DNA from: Monoraphidium neglectum
Taxonomy: Eukaryota > Chlorophyta > Chlorophyceae > Sphaeropleales > Selenastraceae
NCBI RefSeq assembly: GCF_000611645.1
Contig: NW_014013203.1
Coordinates: 1,423-27,891 of the forward strand
Direction: 5' to 3'
DNA: 26,469 nucleotides
The notes below the pieces were generated by a model that worked only from the letters and a program-made list of their open reading frames with translations, was not told where the DNA came from and did no database searches. A program made the position numbers and the translations under genes. Positions 1 through 10,126 of the stretch are shown piece after piece. The number at the start of each line of letters is the position of its first letter. Positions within the stretch are counted from its first letter, which is position 1.

Positions 1-103
1 GTGCGCGGAGCGGGTTCTGGGGAGGCGGTGGGCGCTGCTGCTGCTGCTGCTGGTGCTGGTGCTGGTAATGCTGCTGTTCCTCCAAAAGATGCTCCTCTGG
101 TGC

Positions 104-161
<58 letters not shown>

Positions 162-457
162 GGGCTGGCGCCCAGCTGCTGCGCCGCCTCTGAGAGGAGC
201 TGCAGCGGCGCCTCGACCTGCAGCGGCCCAGCCCGGGCGACGCGCTCCCCGACGCCGGGCGCCGCCTTGATGGCAGCAGCCGCGGCCTTGATGTTGCTCA
301 TTGCTGCCGTGGCGGCCGCCCGGGTCTGCTTCACAGTGTTGCCCTGCGGCCCCCCGGCCGCTGGTCTGGCGCCGGGCGCACCACCCGGCATGGCCGGCCT
401 GTCGCGGTCGCTCGCCACGTCGTGGCGGTCGTCGTGGCGGTCATCCAGGACTTCCAT
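1..457 (-). CDS. PolyQ-containing protein of unknown function, 5' part only
   Basis: An open minus-strand frame starts at the ATG complementary to 455-457 and stays open to the left edge, so only the first ~152 codons are present. It begins MEVLDDRHDDRHD, a charged Asp/Arg/His stretch. A Gly/Pro/Ala-rich linker follows, then a segment with GNTVKQTRAAATAAMSNIKAAA that could be helical, then a run of about 17 Gln, then a second Gln/His-rich stretch (QQHYQHQHQQQQQ). I see no signal peptide and no recognised domain. The CAG-type repeats could also be read as polyAla on the plus strand, but the minus frame has a clean start and mixed composition outside the repeats. The frame stays open a little upstream of the ATG, so the start is not certain. 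Function unknown. Such Gln-rich tails are common in algal regulatory proteins, but that is only background. Confidence 0.5.
32..155. repeat. CAG/CTG trinucleotide tracts (polyQ-coding on minus)
   Basis: Two GCT/CTG-type trinucleotide tracts lie at about 34-55 and 104-155 on the plus strand. In the minus-strand frame of the partial gene they encode polyglutamine. The longer tract is nearly pure. Confidence 0.85.
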
Positions 458-1653
458 AGCGCTCGCCTCACTTGTTGCCGTCCGCTGATCGCGCGAAAGA
501 ACACCGTTCACCAAGGCGGGCGGAGGTGGGCCTCACGGTGCGCGGGCACCCATGCCCGAGGGTCTTAAACACTGGATGTTTCACGGGCGTCCCCGGGACG
601 GGAGGCCGCAGACGTGGAAGGTAGGACAGGATGGACTGCCCACTTGAGGCCGGAGCTGCTCGTATCTTAAAATGGGGTGTAATGACGCGGGAGGTGAAAT
701 AAGATGCAACTTGAAAGTGTTTCGCAATGTGTCCCGTGTGTTGGTGAGGCGTGCCCAGATCAAGCGGGCCAGGTGCCGCTTCCCCCGTGATGGACTAGGC
801 ACGAAGGAAAACAAGCGGGATGGTATGAGAGCATGTGTGGCGCACGCAGGCACGCACTGACGCTCACCCTCCGCCTAGGCGGAGCAAAGCGTTCCTCTGG
901 CATGAAGCACAGCTGACGCATCACGGCAGTCCCACCGGTGCGCAGATGGACGGCGGACCCACGGAGCGTCCGCAATCAATCTTTGACGCATTTCATGGAG
1001 TAGGATATGGTTGACAAGCATCACACGCACATCGATTGCTGCTGTCCGACCAGGACTGCCGCCGTGGCGAGAGCGGTTGGACCAAGAGTGAGAGCCCCCA
1101 TTTCATGCCACGCCGGAGGGCCCCGTCTGCGTTGGGCACCGACCTGGTACCCCTGGACCACATAGCAGCAGTGACATCCACCGATCTCATCGCTGCTGGC
1201 AACAAGCCCGGGCCAGCTGCCAGCAGGCACGACCCCTGCGATCCAGAGAAAGCATTGACCTGTGCATGTTGCATGCTGTTCATGGCACCTGCAACGAGGG
1301 GCGATCGATCAACTGTACCCTTCTTGATCAGCCAAGTGCCCTCCCCCTCTCGCCGCCGCCTGAAAACAGGATGGCCCTGTGTACGGCTGGCGCGGCGCCG
1401 CTTAGTCACAATTTGTTGGCGGTGGCCTCTGCGCGTGTGCATCTGACCAGCCCAGGTCAACCACATGCAGCTGTTCAGCGCTCTGCGGCACCCGCCGCCC
1501 CCCCTCCCCCCGGTAGACACCGCTCACGCGTCCATCGTCTGCCAGTCCCAGGAAGTTTTGCGTGTGAGCTTGGCTGGCTTGACAGGCAACATTGTGTGCC
1601 TCCGCGTCTCATGCCTGCCGCTGAATATTGTATTACTCAGGTCACCCACATCA
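458..1653. other. Intergenic: 3' flank of uL23m and upstream region of polyQ gene
   Basis: About 1.2 kb between the start of the partial minus-strand gene and the stop of uL23m. The short open frames here have no domain-like content or convincing splice structure. No TGTAA signal was found on the minus strand for uL23m. Nothing else is recognised. Confidence 0.5.
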
Positions 1654-2785
1654 TCACGTGTCCCGCGTCTCCGGCACCCCCTGGCCATCTTGCCGCTGCA
1701 CAAACCCAAGCCGCCGGCCCCTCTGCCGCTTGCCCGCTGGCCCGCCGCGCGCGGCGGCGGCCCCCCGCTCCCCTCGCCCGCGTTCCCCCCTTCCCGCCGC
1801 GGCTGCCGTCCCCTGCTCTCCCCGCGCCGCCCCCTGCTCGCCCCGCGCCGCGTCCCGCCGCTCCATGAGCGCGTGCCGCACCGCCAGCGGGAGCAGCTCG
1901 TAGCGCTGGCGCCCCACGCCAGACTCAACGCTTTTCAAGCGCTCCCGCTCGAAAGCTGCAACCGCGTTGCGCTGCGCCGCGTCCGCCGCTTTGGCGGCCT
2001 GCTTTGGCGGTTTGACCGTCACGTAGACCTTTTTCCAGTCGGTCTGTCGGTACCACTTGGGGCGGCCCTTGGGGTCAAAAATCCGCTTCTTCTTGCCCTG
2101 CCGGCGACGCGAGTGGCGGTGAGGGGGAGGGGAGAGTAGGTCATTTGCGCGGTGCTTCGGCCGGGGGCGTGCAACCGCGAGGGCCAGGCGGGCGGCTGCA
2201 CGGATCCAGTGATTTGAAGCCAAGAAGGGAGTCTGTCCCTGTGGACGACGCGCAGCCGCGGCTGCTGAGGCCGCCGAAAGGGGCGCCGAGGGGCACCTCT
2301 TTTTGGGAGAGGCACAACTCGCACTTGCTGGCAAATCCCGAAAGAGCAGGCGCCGCCCTCCCCGCGGCCGCACCTCGTAATTGATGGTGTTGATGCTGTC
2401 CGCTTCTATGTTGTACATACTCCGCAGCAGCGCCGCTATCTCCATCTGGGAGGGAACAGACGGTTCGGGTGCGTGGGCTCATGACACGGCTCCAGGGGCG
2501 CTCCTGCGCCGCGGCCGGCTGCGGATGCTCATGCCCCTGCCCCTGCCCCTCTACCTCCGACAAGAGTGCCTAGAGATGGGATGCCACGGGGTCATTGGCG
2601 GGGTAGGGCAGGGTAGTGCGGCAGCAATGACAGCAGCAGCGCACCTTGTTCACGCGCGGCTCCGTCTTGAAGACGACCTCGCGCAGCCACCCCGTGTCCC
2701 GCACCTGCTGCAACTGCTCTTTGCTGAGCGGCAGCATGCGCAGAGAAAAGTTTGGAAAGAATGTCGGCAACCTTGTCCAAGGCAT
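1654..2785 (-). CDS. Mitochondrial large-subunit ribosomal protein uL23m
   Basis: Component of the mitochondrial 50S-type subunit, sited near the peptide exit tunnel. I join three minus-strand exons, 2785-2645, 2445-2374 and 2097-1654 (GT-AG introns of 199 and 276 bases, both phase 0), giving 218 residues. Residues 1-47 begin MPWTRLPTFFPNFSLRMLPL, matching the short start of plant mitochondrial L23. Exon 2 carries EIAALLRSMYNIEADSINTI, the family's helix and loop. Exon 3 opens GKKKR and continues YRQTDWKKVYVTVKP, the final beta strand. No separate presequence is visible, as in plant homologues. After that core there is an unusual ~110-residue tail, charged and then Arg/Gly/Ala-rich, ending at the stop complementary to 1654-1656. 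The gene is divergent from the methyltransferase gene at 3542. Family assignment is firm; the tail is less certain, because an unrecognised splice could shorten it. Confidence 0.85.
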
Positions 2786-3541
2786 CGCGGATGTGCTGTG
2801 CTGCTGTAGACTGCTGCACTTGTTTTCTAGTGATCTGTGATTCTTTCAACTCGCTCAAACTTGCACCGTGTTGTTTTCCTGCGCTTGTTCAAACACCATC
2901 TGTTGTTAGAGGCCTTTGCCCGATATCGGTGGCTGTGTGACCTGGATGGAGTGACTGGCTGACTGCAAGCTACCAGCACAGCGCTTTTCACCTTTACTAT
3001 TCAGTATTTGTCTCATTACTGTCGACGCTGACGCCTTGCTTACCGTGTGTGGACTACAAGCGTTCATGCTGATCTGGCGGCAGTGAAGTCCAGCCTGAGG
3101 CCACCGCTGGAATGCTGCCGTAGCCCCATTGGTAGGCGGAAAATCATATAAGTCCACCTGGCCCGCGCAGTGGCTGTGCATGCTGCATGCTGCATTCCCT
3201 GGTGTTTCCCAGTCGCAGCTGGCCGCCGCCAGACGACTGCGCTACTGCACAGTACTTCGCTCTCTGGACTGCGCCGGGACTTTGACAGCCACCCCTTCAC
3301 ACAAGGCATCTTTAAGAAGGCCCGGCTTCCACAATAGCCTCGCTTTCCGTTGGGTGCCAATATCGACGGGAGGCGGGCCGCTGCGGCTGCGCTTTTTCCA
3401 ACGCGCTGACCGCCGAGCACCGCCCCCGCACATCGCCGCTCATGCACCCTGGTCATGCAGCCCTGCTCTCCAGCGCAGCTCTCCTCATGCAAACCTCTGA
3501 CAATGCCGATGGTGACGTGGCCCCGCTCGCAGGCCTAAAGG
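2786..3541. other. Divergent intergenic region between uL23m and RNA methyltransferase
   Basis: About 750 bases separate the two divergent start codons and must hold both 5' UTRs and both promoters. A CCAAT-type element (CCATTGG at about 3126) is visible, but I see no clear TATA box and no convincing gene. Open frames here lack recognisable content. Confidence 0.45.
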
Positions 3542-5584
3542 ATGCAGCCGCATGGCCTCGCTGCGCCTCACCGGCTGCCCGCCGCCGACCCGACCCGCGC
3601 CGGCCGCCTGGCCGCCCTCGCCGGCCGCCTGCGCCGCGCCGACGCCGCTGCCGCAATCGCGCCCATGACCGCACGCACCACTCCCGGCTGCCGCCCGCGG
3701 GCTCATGTCCGCGCGCCCGGGTCCGTTGCGGCCGCGTACGCTGGGCCGACCCCCTCCGCCAATCCCGACACCAGCGCCCCGCGCGCGCCGCGCGCCGAGG
3801 GCGGCAGGCCGGCGGTCGGGGACGAGCTCGAGCTGACCTGCGAGCGCCTCGGCGGCGGCGCGCGTGGCATCTGCCTGGCCCCCGGCGGCTTCGTCCTCAT
3901 GGTGCCCCGCGCGCTGCCCGGCGAGCACCTGCGCGCACGCGTGACTTTAATTAGGGACCGCTACGGCGAGGCCGAGCGCCTCGAGACGCTCGCGCCGCAC
4001 GCGCGCGCCGCGCCGCCGCCGTGCCCGCACCACGCGGCCTGCGGCGGCTGCCCGCTGCAGGCACTGCAGTACGACGCGCAGCTGGAGGAGAAACGGAACA
4101 CAGTCGCGCAGCTGCTCACGCGCGTGGGCGGTGTACCGCGGGAGGATCTGGACCGGATTGTCGCGCCCGCCGCCGGCGCGCCGCCGGGGCGGCGGCTGGG
4201 GTACCGCAACAAGCTGCAGTTTGCGTTTGGCGCCAAGACCTGGTCCGGCCTGCCCGAAAACGGCGGCGGCGACGGCGGCGGCGCGAGGCTGGCGGCGGCC
4301 GCCGCCGCGGACGCGGCGGCGCGGGGCCTGGGCCTCGGGTTTCTGAAGCAGGGGACGAGCGATGTGGTCGTTCCAATAGGGGAGTGCCTGCTGCAGGGCG
4401 CCGCGGGCAACCGCGCGCTCGCGGCCGCGCGGGCCGCGGCGGCGGCGCTGGGGCTGGAGCCGCACGACGCGCCGTCTGGCCGCGGCGTGCTTCGGCACCT
4501 CATCATCCGCAGCGCCGGCGAGGACGGCGGCGGCGGCGGCGCTGGTGAGGCGGAACAGGCGGCCGACCCCAGGCCCGGCAGTGGCCGTGGGAGCCCCGCC
4601 GGCGTGCAGCTGCAGGTGGTGATCGTCACTAGCGAGTGCCCGTCGGGTGACGTCCGCCCGATGGCGGAGGCAATACGGGCGAGCGTGCCTGAGGTGGTGT
4701 CGGTGGTGCACAGCGTTGCAGCAGCGGCGCCAGGCGGCGGCGGCGGCAGCAGCGGCAGTAAAGCCAGCGACAGCAGGGGCGGGCGGCGGCCGCGCGGCGG
4801 CGGGCGTGGGCGGCAGCAGCAGCAGCAGCAGCGGCGGCGGGAGCCGCAGCCGCGCGCCGGCGGCGACGGCGGCAGCGACGACGAGGGCGACGGCGGCGGG
4901 GGCGGTGCCGCCGACGCGAGGGGCGGTGCGCGGGCGCTGCGCGTCGCGCGCAGCGAGGTGTTGCTTGGGGCGCCCACGCTCGAGCAGCGGCTGGGCGGCC
5001 TGCGCTTCTCGGTCGGCCCCCACTCGTTTTTCCAGACCAACGGCCGAATGGCGGAGGTGCTGTATGATCTGGTCGCGGACGCGGTCGCGGAAGCTATGGG
5101 GCAGCTGCCCGCCGGGTCCGTCGTGCTGGATCTGTACACAGGGACGGGCACGATCGCGCTATCGCTGGCCCGGCGCCTTGGCCCCGGCGTGCGTGTGGTC
5201 GGCGCAGATGTCAATTCGGAGGCGATCGCCGACGCGAGGAGCAATGCCGAGGCAAACGGCGGCGGCGGCGCCCGGTTCGTGTGCGGGGACTTGGATCGCT
5301 TGGTCGAGGAGGAGGGCGCGCTCGGGTTGGGAGGCCGCGGCGGCGGCGTTGGGGTGGTGGTTGTCGACCCCGCGCGCGCCGGCATGGGCCGGCCGGTCGT
5401 GGAGTTCCTGCGGCGCTCCGGCGCCGCGCGCGTGGTGTACGTGTCGTGCAACGCGGCGACGCAGGCGCGGGACGTTGCGCGGCTGGCGGGGGCGTACGCG
5501 CTGCGGTCTGTGGTGCCGGTGGACCTGTTTCCTCAGACCGAGCACGTTGAGACGGTGGCGTTTTTGGAGCGCGTTGGCGGCTGA
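3542..5584 (+). CDS. RumA/TrmA-family RNA (uracil-5-)-methyltransferase
   Basis: SAM-dependent enzyme making 5-methyluridine in tRNA or rRNA. A single uninterrupted exon encodes 680 residues. Residues 1-~85 are Ala/Arg/Pro-rich and could be an organelle transit peptide. A TRAM-like RNA-binding domain spans about 91-150. C161, C167 and C170 (CPHHAACGGC), with C282 (IGECLLQ), match the four [4Fe-4S] ligands of RumA. The FFQTNGR stretch is near 496-502. The SAM motif VLDLYTGTGTIALSLA begins at 528. VVVDPARAGMG is near 606-616. YVSCNAATQARD contains the nucleophile C636, and QTEHVE ends with the probable general base E670. A Gly/Arg/Gln low-complexity insert fills about 396-462, and other Gly/Ala tracts are scattered. 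Substrate (tRNA U54 or rRNA) and compartment cannot be read from sequence. The neighbours are intron-rich, so the lack of introns stands out. Confidence 0.9.
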   Translation: MQPHGLAAPHRLPAADPTRAGRLAALAGRLRRADAAAAIAPMTARTTPGCRPRAHVRAPGSVAAAYAGPTPSANPDTSAPRAPRAEGGRPAVGDELELTCERLGGGARGICLAPGGFVLMVPRALPGEHLRARVTLIRDRYGEAERLETLAPHARAAPPPCPHHAACGGCPLQALQYDAQLEEKRNTVAQLLTRVGGVPREDLDRIVAPAAGAPPGRRLGYRNKLQFAFGAKTWSGLPENGGGDGGGARLAAAAAADAAARGLGLGFLKQGTSDVVVPIGECLLQGAAGNRALAAARAAAAALGLEPHDAPSGRGVLRHLIIRSAGEDGGGGGAGEAEQAADPRPGSGRGSPAGVQLQVVIVTSECPSGDVRPMAEAIRASVPEVVSVVHSVAAAAPGGGGGSSGSKASDSRGGRRPRGGGRGRQQQQQQRRREPQPRAGGDGGSDDEGDGGGGGAADARGGARALRVARSEVLLGAPTLEQRLGGLRFSVGPHSFFQTNGRMAEVLYDLVADAVAEAMGQLPAGSVVLDLYTGTGTIALSLARRLGPGVRVVGADVNSEAIADARSNAEANGGGGARFVCGDLDRLVEEEGALGLGGRGGGVGVVVVDPARAGMGRPVVEFLRRSGAARVVYVSCNAATQARDVARLAGAYALRSVVPVDLFPQTEHVETVAFLERVGG

Positions 5585-5993
5585 CGGCGGCCGGCTTGTA
5601 ATTGTATCTTCTGATTTGGGCCCTCGGCAAGCCGCGTGTAGCATAGGGAGCTCAGGCGGGGATTCGGGGGACGACACGGGGCCGCGCGTGTGAAGAGCCG
5701 ATTGGCTGGGTGATGGTTCGGCTGCGTGCTGCGTTCTTGGCGGGTGCGCCGTGCCGATCAGGACTGCCTGACGCAGTGGCAAGGCTACACCCTCACCACA
5801 CTAGCACCCTGATCTGGGTGAGAAGGGGGCCGACAGGTGGCGCTTATCGTCCGCGCTGCCATCCTTGTACACCGATATAATAAGCTTGCGCTTCGTTTGT
5901 TCATGCATTCGAATCTCCGCGTTCATATCTCTCGGGCTGCTGCCGGAGATCTTTTTGGATTTCGCCGACGTCCTCGCCAACTTTTTGGTCAGG
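5585..5993. other. Intergenic: methyltransferase 3' end and hisG upstream region
   Basis: About 410 bases. A TGTAA lies only 13 bases after the methyltransferase stop. The rest is the probable 5' flank of hisG. A frame open from an ATG at 5865 joins the hisG start in phase, but the extra residues look unlike a transit peptide, so I leave them out. Confidence 0.45.
5597..5601 (+). terminator. TGTAA polyadenylation signal, methyltransferase gene
   Basis: A TGTAA pentamer follows the stop codon at 5582-5584. If used, the 3' UTR would be only about 30 bases, which is very short. It is the only copy I see before hisG. Confidence 0.4.
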
Positions 5994-7263
5994 ATGCTCT
6001 CTCAACGCGTCATGGGACGCCCCATCGGCTTCAGGTACGCTCAAGGCACGCCTCAGCGACAGCCCGCTCGCACCATTGGCGCCGTTGCCGCGACGGCAGC
6101 CGGCGGCTCAGGCTGACCGTGCGCACGCCGCTGGAGGCGACGCCGGAGTGCATGATCGCGCACACGGCGCGATCACAATCTATCCCTGCCAAGTTATCTC
6201 GATCCCTTTCTCCCCCTGAAACGCAGCCGCAGGCCCGCCTGCGCGCCGCGCTGCGAGGCGCCCAAGCGCCCGGCCTCGCGCGTCCGGGCGGCTGCGCCCG
6301 CCCTCGACGCGCCGGCGGGCGCGGCGCCCGCCGCCAGCGAAGCAAATGGGGACGCCGCTGCCGCCGCCGCGGCCGGCCGGCTCGTGCGGTTTGGTTTCCC
6401 GAAGGGCAGCCTCCAGAAGAGCACTGAAAATCTGTTTCAGCGCGCAGGTGCGGTTAGCAGCGAGTCCCGTGCCTGGTGGTTTGAATCTCGCGACTCGGGG
6501 CGATCGGGGATCTTGCTGCGCGCAGCCGCCGGCCAAGGCTCACGCACACACAAAAGGATGCCGCGTGCCGCCGCACCAGGCCCAACATCGACTCACTTTG
6601 CGGGTCCCCAACTACGTCATCCAAACAGGCTTTGAGCTGAAGATATCTGAGCGCGGGTACTTCCCCCGCATCGACGACGAGGAGCTGCAGATGGTGCTGT
6701 TCAGGAGCCAAGAGATCAGGTACGTTTGAATCCGAAATCTTCGAGGGAATTACCAGAGAGGACGGGGTGGTTCACGTCGACAATCAAGCAGGGGAGGGCG
6801 GGGAATACGGCGGAGTGGTTTGAGGGGAGAAGGTTGTCGTCTTCAGGGGTGCGGCAGCTGGGTGCACGCCCAGCTGCCGCTCTGTGGCAGTCGAAGGGTC
6901 GGGTTGTCAGGGGGATAAGGGCCGGGCGTCCTGGGGCCATTGGGTGAACCTGTGATTGTGCAGCGGTTATTGTGCGACCTCGAGAGTGCTGCGCCTCTGC
7001 GCACGCGCGCTGCAACCACGCACGCACGCTGCTCTCGATAATGCGCGCACCGCCCGCGGCCGCACCCACGCCTGCAAACCACCCGCAGCCGCTACGTGGA
7101 GGACGGAGTGCTTGACGCCGGCATCTGCGGCTACGACTGGGTGGTGGAGAACGGCGCTGATGTGGTCGAGGTGAGGCGCAGATGTGGTCGAGGTGCACTG
7201 AGGGTGGGCACATATGTGCATGCATTCTTTGGGTGACGGTCCCCGGGGGCCACGCACCGCAAA

Positions 7264-7294
<31 letters not shown>

Positions 7295-10126
7295 CGTTTG
7301 CGTGTGCATTGTGTGTGCGTGTTGATGCGCACGTGCAAACGTGTGCATGTGGGGAGGGATGCTTTTGCGGTGAGGTGTGCGTAAGACATGGGGGTCAATT
7401 TTTAAGCAGAGGGCCACGAGGTTGAGGAGAGCAAATGCTGGAGGGGGCCTCTCAGTGTGGATGTAGGCAGAGGCGTGGCCAGCTTTTAAGCAAAACCAGC
7501 CATGTACAGACGCACACATGCACGTACGTGCGCAAGTGATGTCACGCAGAGCATGCTTGCGCGCGCGTGGGGTTTGCCCATGCGTGGGGGTGGTGTTCTC
7601 TGTCTTTCTCTGTGGGTGTGTATGTGTGTTGAGCCACGCGCACTCACACACAAACACGGATTCACGCGCCCCCAGGTCTGCGAGCTGCCCTACTCCAAGG
7701 CCACCTCCAACCCGGCGCGCTGGGTGCTGGCCGTCCCGGAGGACAGCAGGGTCCAGGGGCCAGAGGACCTGGCCGGCACCATCGTGGCCTCCGAGCTGGT
7801 CAACACCACCAAGAAGTGCGTTTGACCGGGGTTTGACCGGGGTTTGACTGGGGTTTGACCGGGTTTTGGAGGCAGCGTATTCAGTGACGTGTCATCCCCT
7901 CCATTCCAATGAGCGGCGTTTATCTTGTCCCGTTCCATCATGCTTACACCTGCCACTCACATCTGTCTTCCCCCTTTCCCGCTGGCCTCGACCCTGATCG
8001 CCCCTCGCCACAGGTTCTTTGCTGATCGGAACATAGCCGTGAAAAAGGTGCACGAGGGCACCGCCCTCCCTCCCTCGGCTGAGCTCGGCACTCCCCACGC
8101 GCGTGTACGTGCAGCGCTTGCCTTCACTGCCAGGGCCCTGGCCTGTGACATTTCAAAGCCCAGCCCTTGGTCCCACGAAATCTGCATCCTGATTTTCACA
8201 TCATGGGTGCATTCCTGCACATGCAACCTCCCACTGCTTGTCAGCATACGGTTTCATGTTCTATCTGGCCCCGCCAGGTGGAGTACAGCTGGGGTGCCAC
8301 CGAGGTCAAGGCCAGCCTGCCTGGAGTGGGCGGCATCGTGGACATCACCGAGACGGGCTCCTCCCTCAAGGCCAACAACCTCAGGGTGTGGGGGGAGGGT
8401 CTGGGGGCGCGGGTCTAGGGGTCAGGGCCGGGGCCCCAGGGCCCGCTGGGCTTCGGGTTCACTCCTGCGTTTGAGGGAGTCACTTGAGCTCACTGGTACA
8501 CACAGGGGCGGTCTGGTGCCTCAGACCCAGCAACCACAACAGTGGCCGTGCGCCGAGTCGCGGCCACAGGGTCATCTCAACCGCCGATCAACCACCATTC
8601 AGCTGCCACCTCAACGCCAATCGGCATGCCACCAACCCGCCGCCCAGCCACCGCCACATTGCCGCCCTACCGGCCCCAATACAACTGCCATCTAACTGCC
8701 ACCAATCGCCGCCCAACCGCCCCCAGGTCGTGGCGACGATCCTGGCGTCCACCACCCGGCTGGTGGCCAACAGGGCGGCCTGGGCCGACCCCGCGAAGCG
8801 CTCCAAAATCGAGGACGTCGCGCTGCTGCTGCTGGGCGCCATCGAGGGCCGCAACAAGGTGCGGCCGGCGGCGGCGCCGCTGACGTCAACAGCGCTGTCG
8901 ATGCCGGATTGGATGCCGTTGGGCGCTCCCGCAGCGCCGAGCAGGTCCCAAGCAGCGGCCGCAAAAGCCCTGCGTGGTTTCTGATCGCGTGACAGGGTAG
9001 CTGTACGCGGCCAGGCATGGCTGCCCTGGATTGGATTGTCCATTTGAACGGAGCACCCGTCCGTCACCCGCGTGGTCATGCACCTGACCGGAGGCTTGTG
9101 ACTGTCGCAATCCCTGCGCAGGTGGGGCTGAAGATGAACCTGCCGCGCAGCAGCCTGGAGGAGGTGCGGAAAGGGGGTCCGATGGGGGACCGGGTGCGAA
9201 GGAAGGGGCTGGGTTCAACGACGATGTGTCCTAACAGCATTTGAGAAGGGGTGAAATGCAACCGTCTTGCGAGATTTGGTAATGGGGCGTTTGGGCTGCG
9301 TTTGTGGGCTTGGCGCTCTTTCAAACTTTACAACTCTCTCGTCAAACACGCACATGCACGCGCACACGTGTACGCACGCATGCCCTAACACCCGTGCTCA
9401 TGTACTGCACCCGTCACTTGCACCCTGCCTACTGCTGTCACAGGTGTCTGCCTGCCTGCCTTCCGAGCGGTCCCCCACCGTCAGCCAGCTTGTCGACTCT
9501 GATTACGTAGCCATCGAGGTCGTCCTCGGGGAGAGGCAGGTGCGCGCGGCTGCAGCGGTGCAACGCATGACACACACTCACAGCTTCCTATTGATGTGGT
9601 ATCACGATCGCCGTATGGTGCAAAAATTTGATGCCACCGTTGCCATCTTGAAGGTGTTGTGGGAAGGCGCGCGCGGCGATCGCACCGTGCTGTGCGCCAC
9701 CCAGGCGCCCGCCCACGGCCACTCATTGTGGGCCCTAGACGCGCGGCCGCCGAGGCCGCGCATCACCCGCGCCGCCCTGCGCGCCGCTCCGCGCTGCCCT
9801 GTGAGCTGCATGCATCACTGCACCATACCCATCACTCATCAAATGTCGCCTTTGGCGCGCCCGCCCTCGCCAGGGCCCCGCAGCAGCCGTCGCCCCCCTT
9901 CCATCAACAGCCGTGAACCCTCACCCCTCACCCCCAGCACGCCTCACCGCATGGGCATTCAAGCAACCTGCCCTGCCTTTTCCATTCTCATGACCGACCC
10001 CCACCACAAATCGACCCCTTTGCCCACCCTTCCCCCCCCCCCCAGGCCCGTGACATCATCCCCATCTGCAAGCGCCTGGGCGCCACCGGCATCCTGTCCT
10101 ACCCTATCAACGTCATCGTGCACTGA
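5994..10126 (+). CDS. hisG: ATP phosphoribosyltransferase (histidine biosynthesis, step 1)
   Basis: Condenses ATP and PRPP to phosphoribosyl-ATP, the committed step of histidine synthesis, in plants and algae located in the plastid. Eleven exons join in phase: 5994-6034, 6233-6447, 6629-6719, 7089-7170, 7676-7815, 8014-8047, 8278-8385, 8727-8858, 9122-9163, 9444-9539 and 10046-10126. The product is 353 residues. Residues 1-~34 ([13 protein letters not shown]..., with RVRAAA at 30-35) resemble a transit peptide. The catalytic core starts near 64 with [13 protein letters not shown], then [30 protein letters not shown], and the PRPP-binding [16 protein letters not shown] at 222-237. Residues ~282-353 (VGLKMNLP... 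to [15 protein letters not shown]) are the HisG C-terminal regulatory domain, so this is the long, self-sufficient form. Exon 1 rests on phase and transit-like composition and is less sure than the rest. The gene converges on the minus-strand gene at 11059. Confidence 0.9.
6035..6232 (+). other. hisG intron 1 with two alternative acceptors
   Basis: The donor is CAG|GTACGC at 6034/6035. Two AG acceptors lie six bases apart (ending 6226 and 6232); both keep the frame and differ by two residues within the transit peptide. I chose the downstream one. Confidence 0.5.
7268..7294. repeat. (GT)n microsatellite in hisG intron 4
   Basis: About 13 GT units, followed by further imperfect GT-rich sequence, inside intron 7171-7675. 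Confidence 0.9.
7820..7863 (+). repeat. Four 11-base tandem repeats at a hisG splice donor
   Basis: The unit GTTTGACCGGG occurs four times back to back (7820, 7831, 7842, 7853); the third copy has one change (GACTGGG). The array starts four bases inside the intron whose donor is at 7816, so the donor GTGCGTTTGA runs into the first unit. Confidence 0.9.

Noticed and set aside
3552..3670. A second start, MASLRLTG, in another frame that looks like a transit peptide for the methyltransferase
   Set aside because: This frame reaches a TGA after about 38 codons and no splice site links it to the enzyme frame. The ATG at 3542 is in frame.
3961..5451. 496-residue minus-strand open frame, plus other long frames overlapping 3947-5693
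   Set aside because: They are shadows of the GC-rich methyltransferase gene: composition is Pro/Arg/Ala only, with no domain motifs, while the plus-strand frame holds every RumA motif.
5865..5993. Upstream in-frame ATG extending HisG by 43 residues
   Set aside because: The added stretch (MYTDIISLRFVCSCIRISAF...) is AT-richer and unlike a transit peptide. The ATG at 5994 gives a typical leader.
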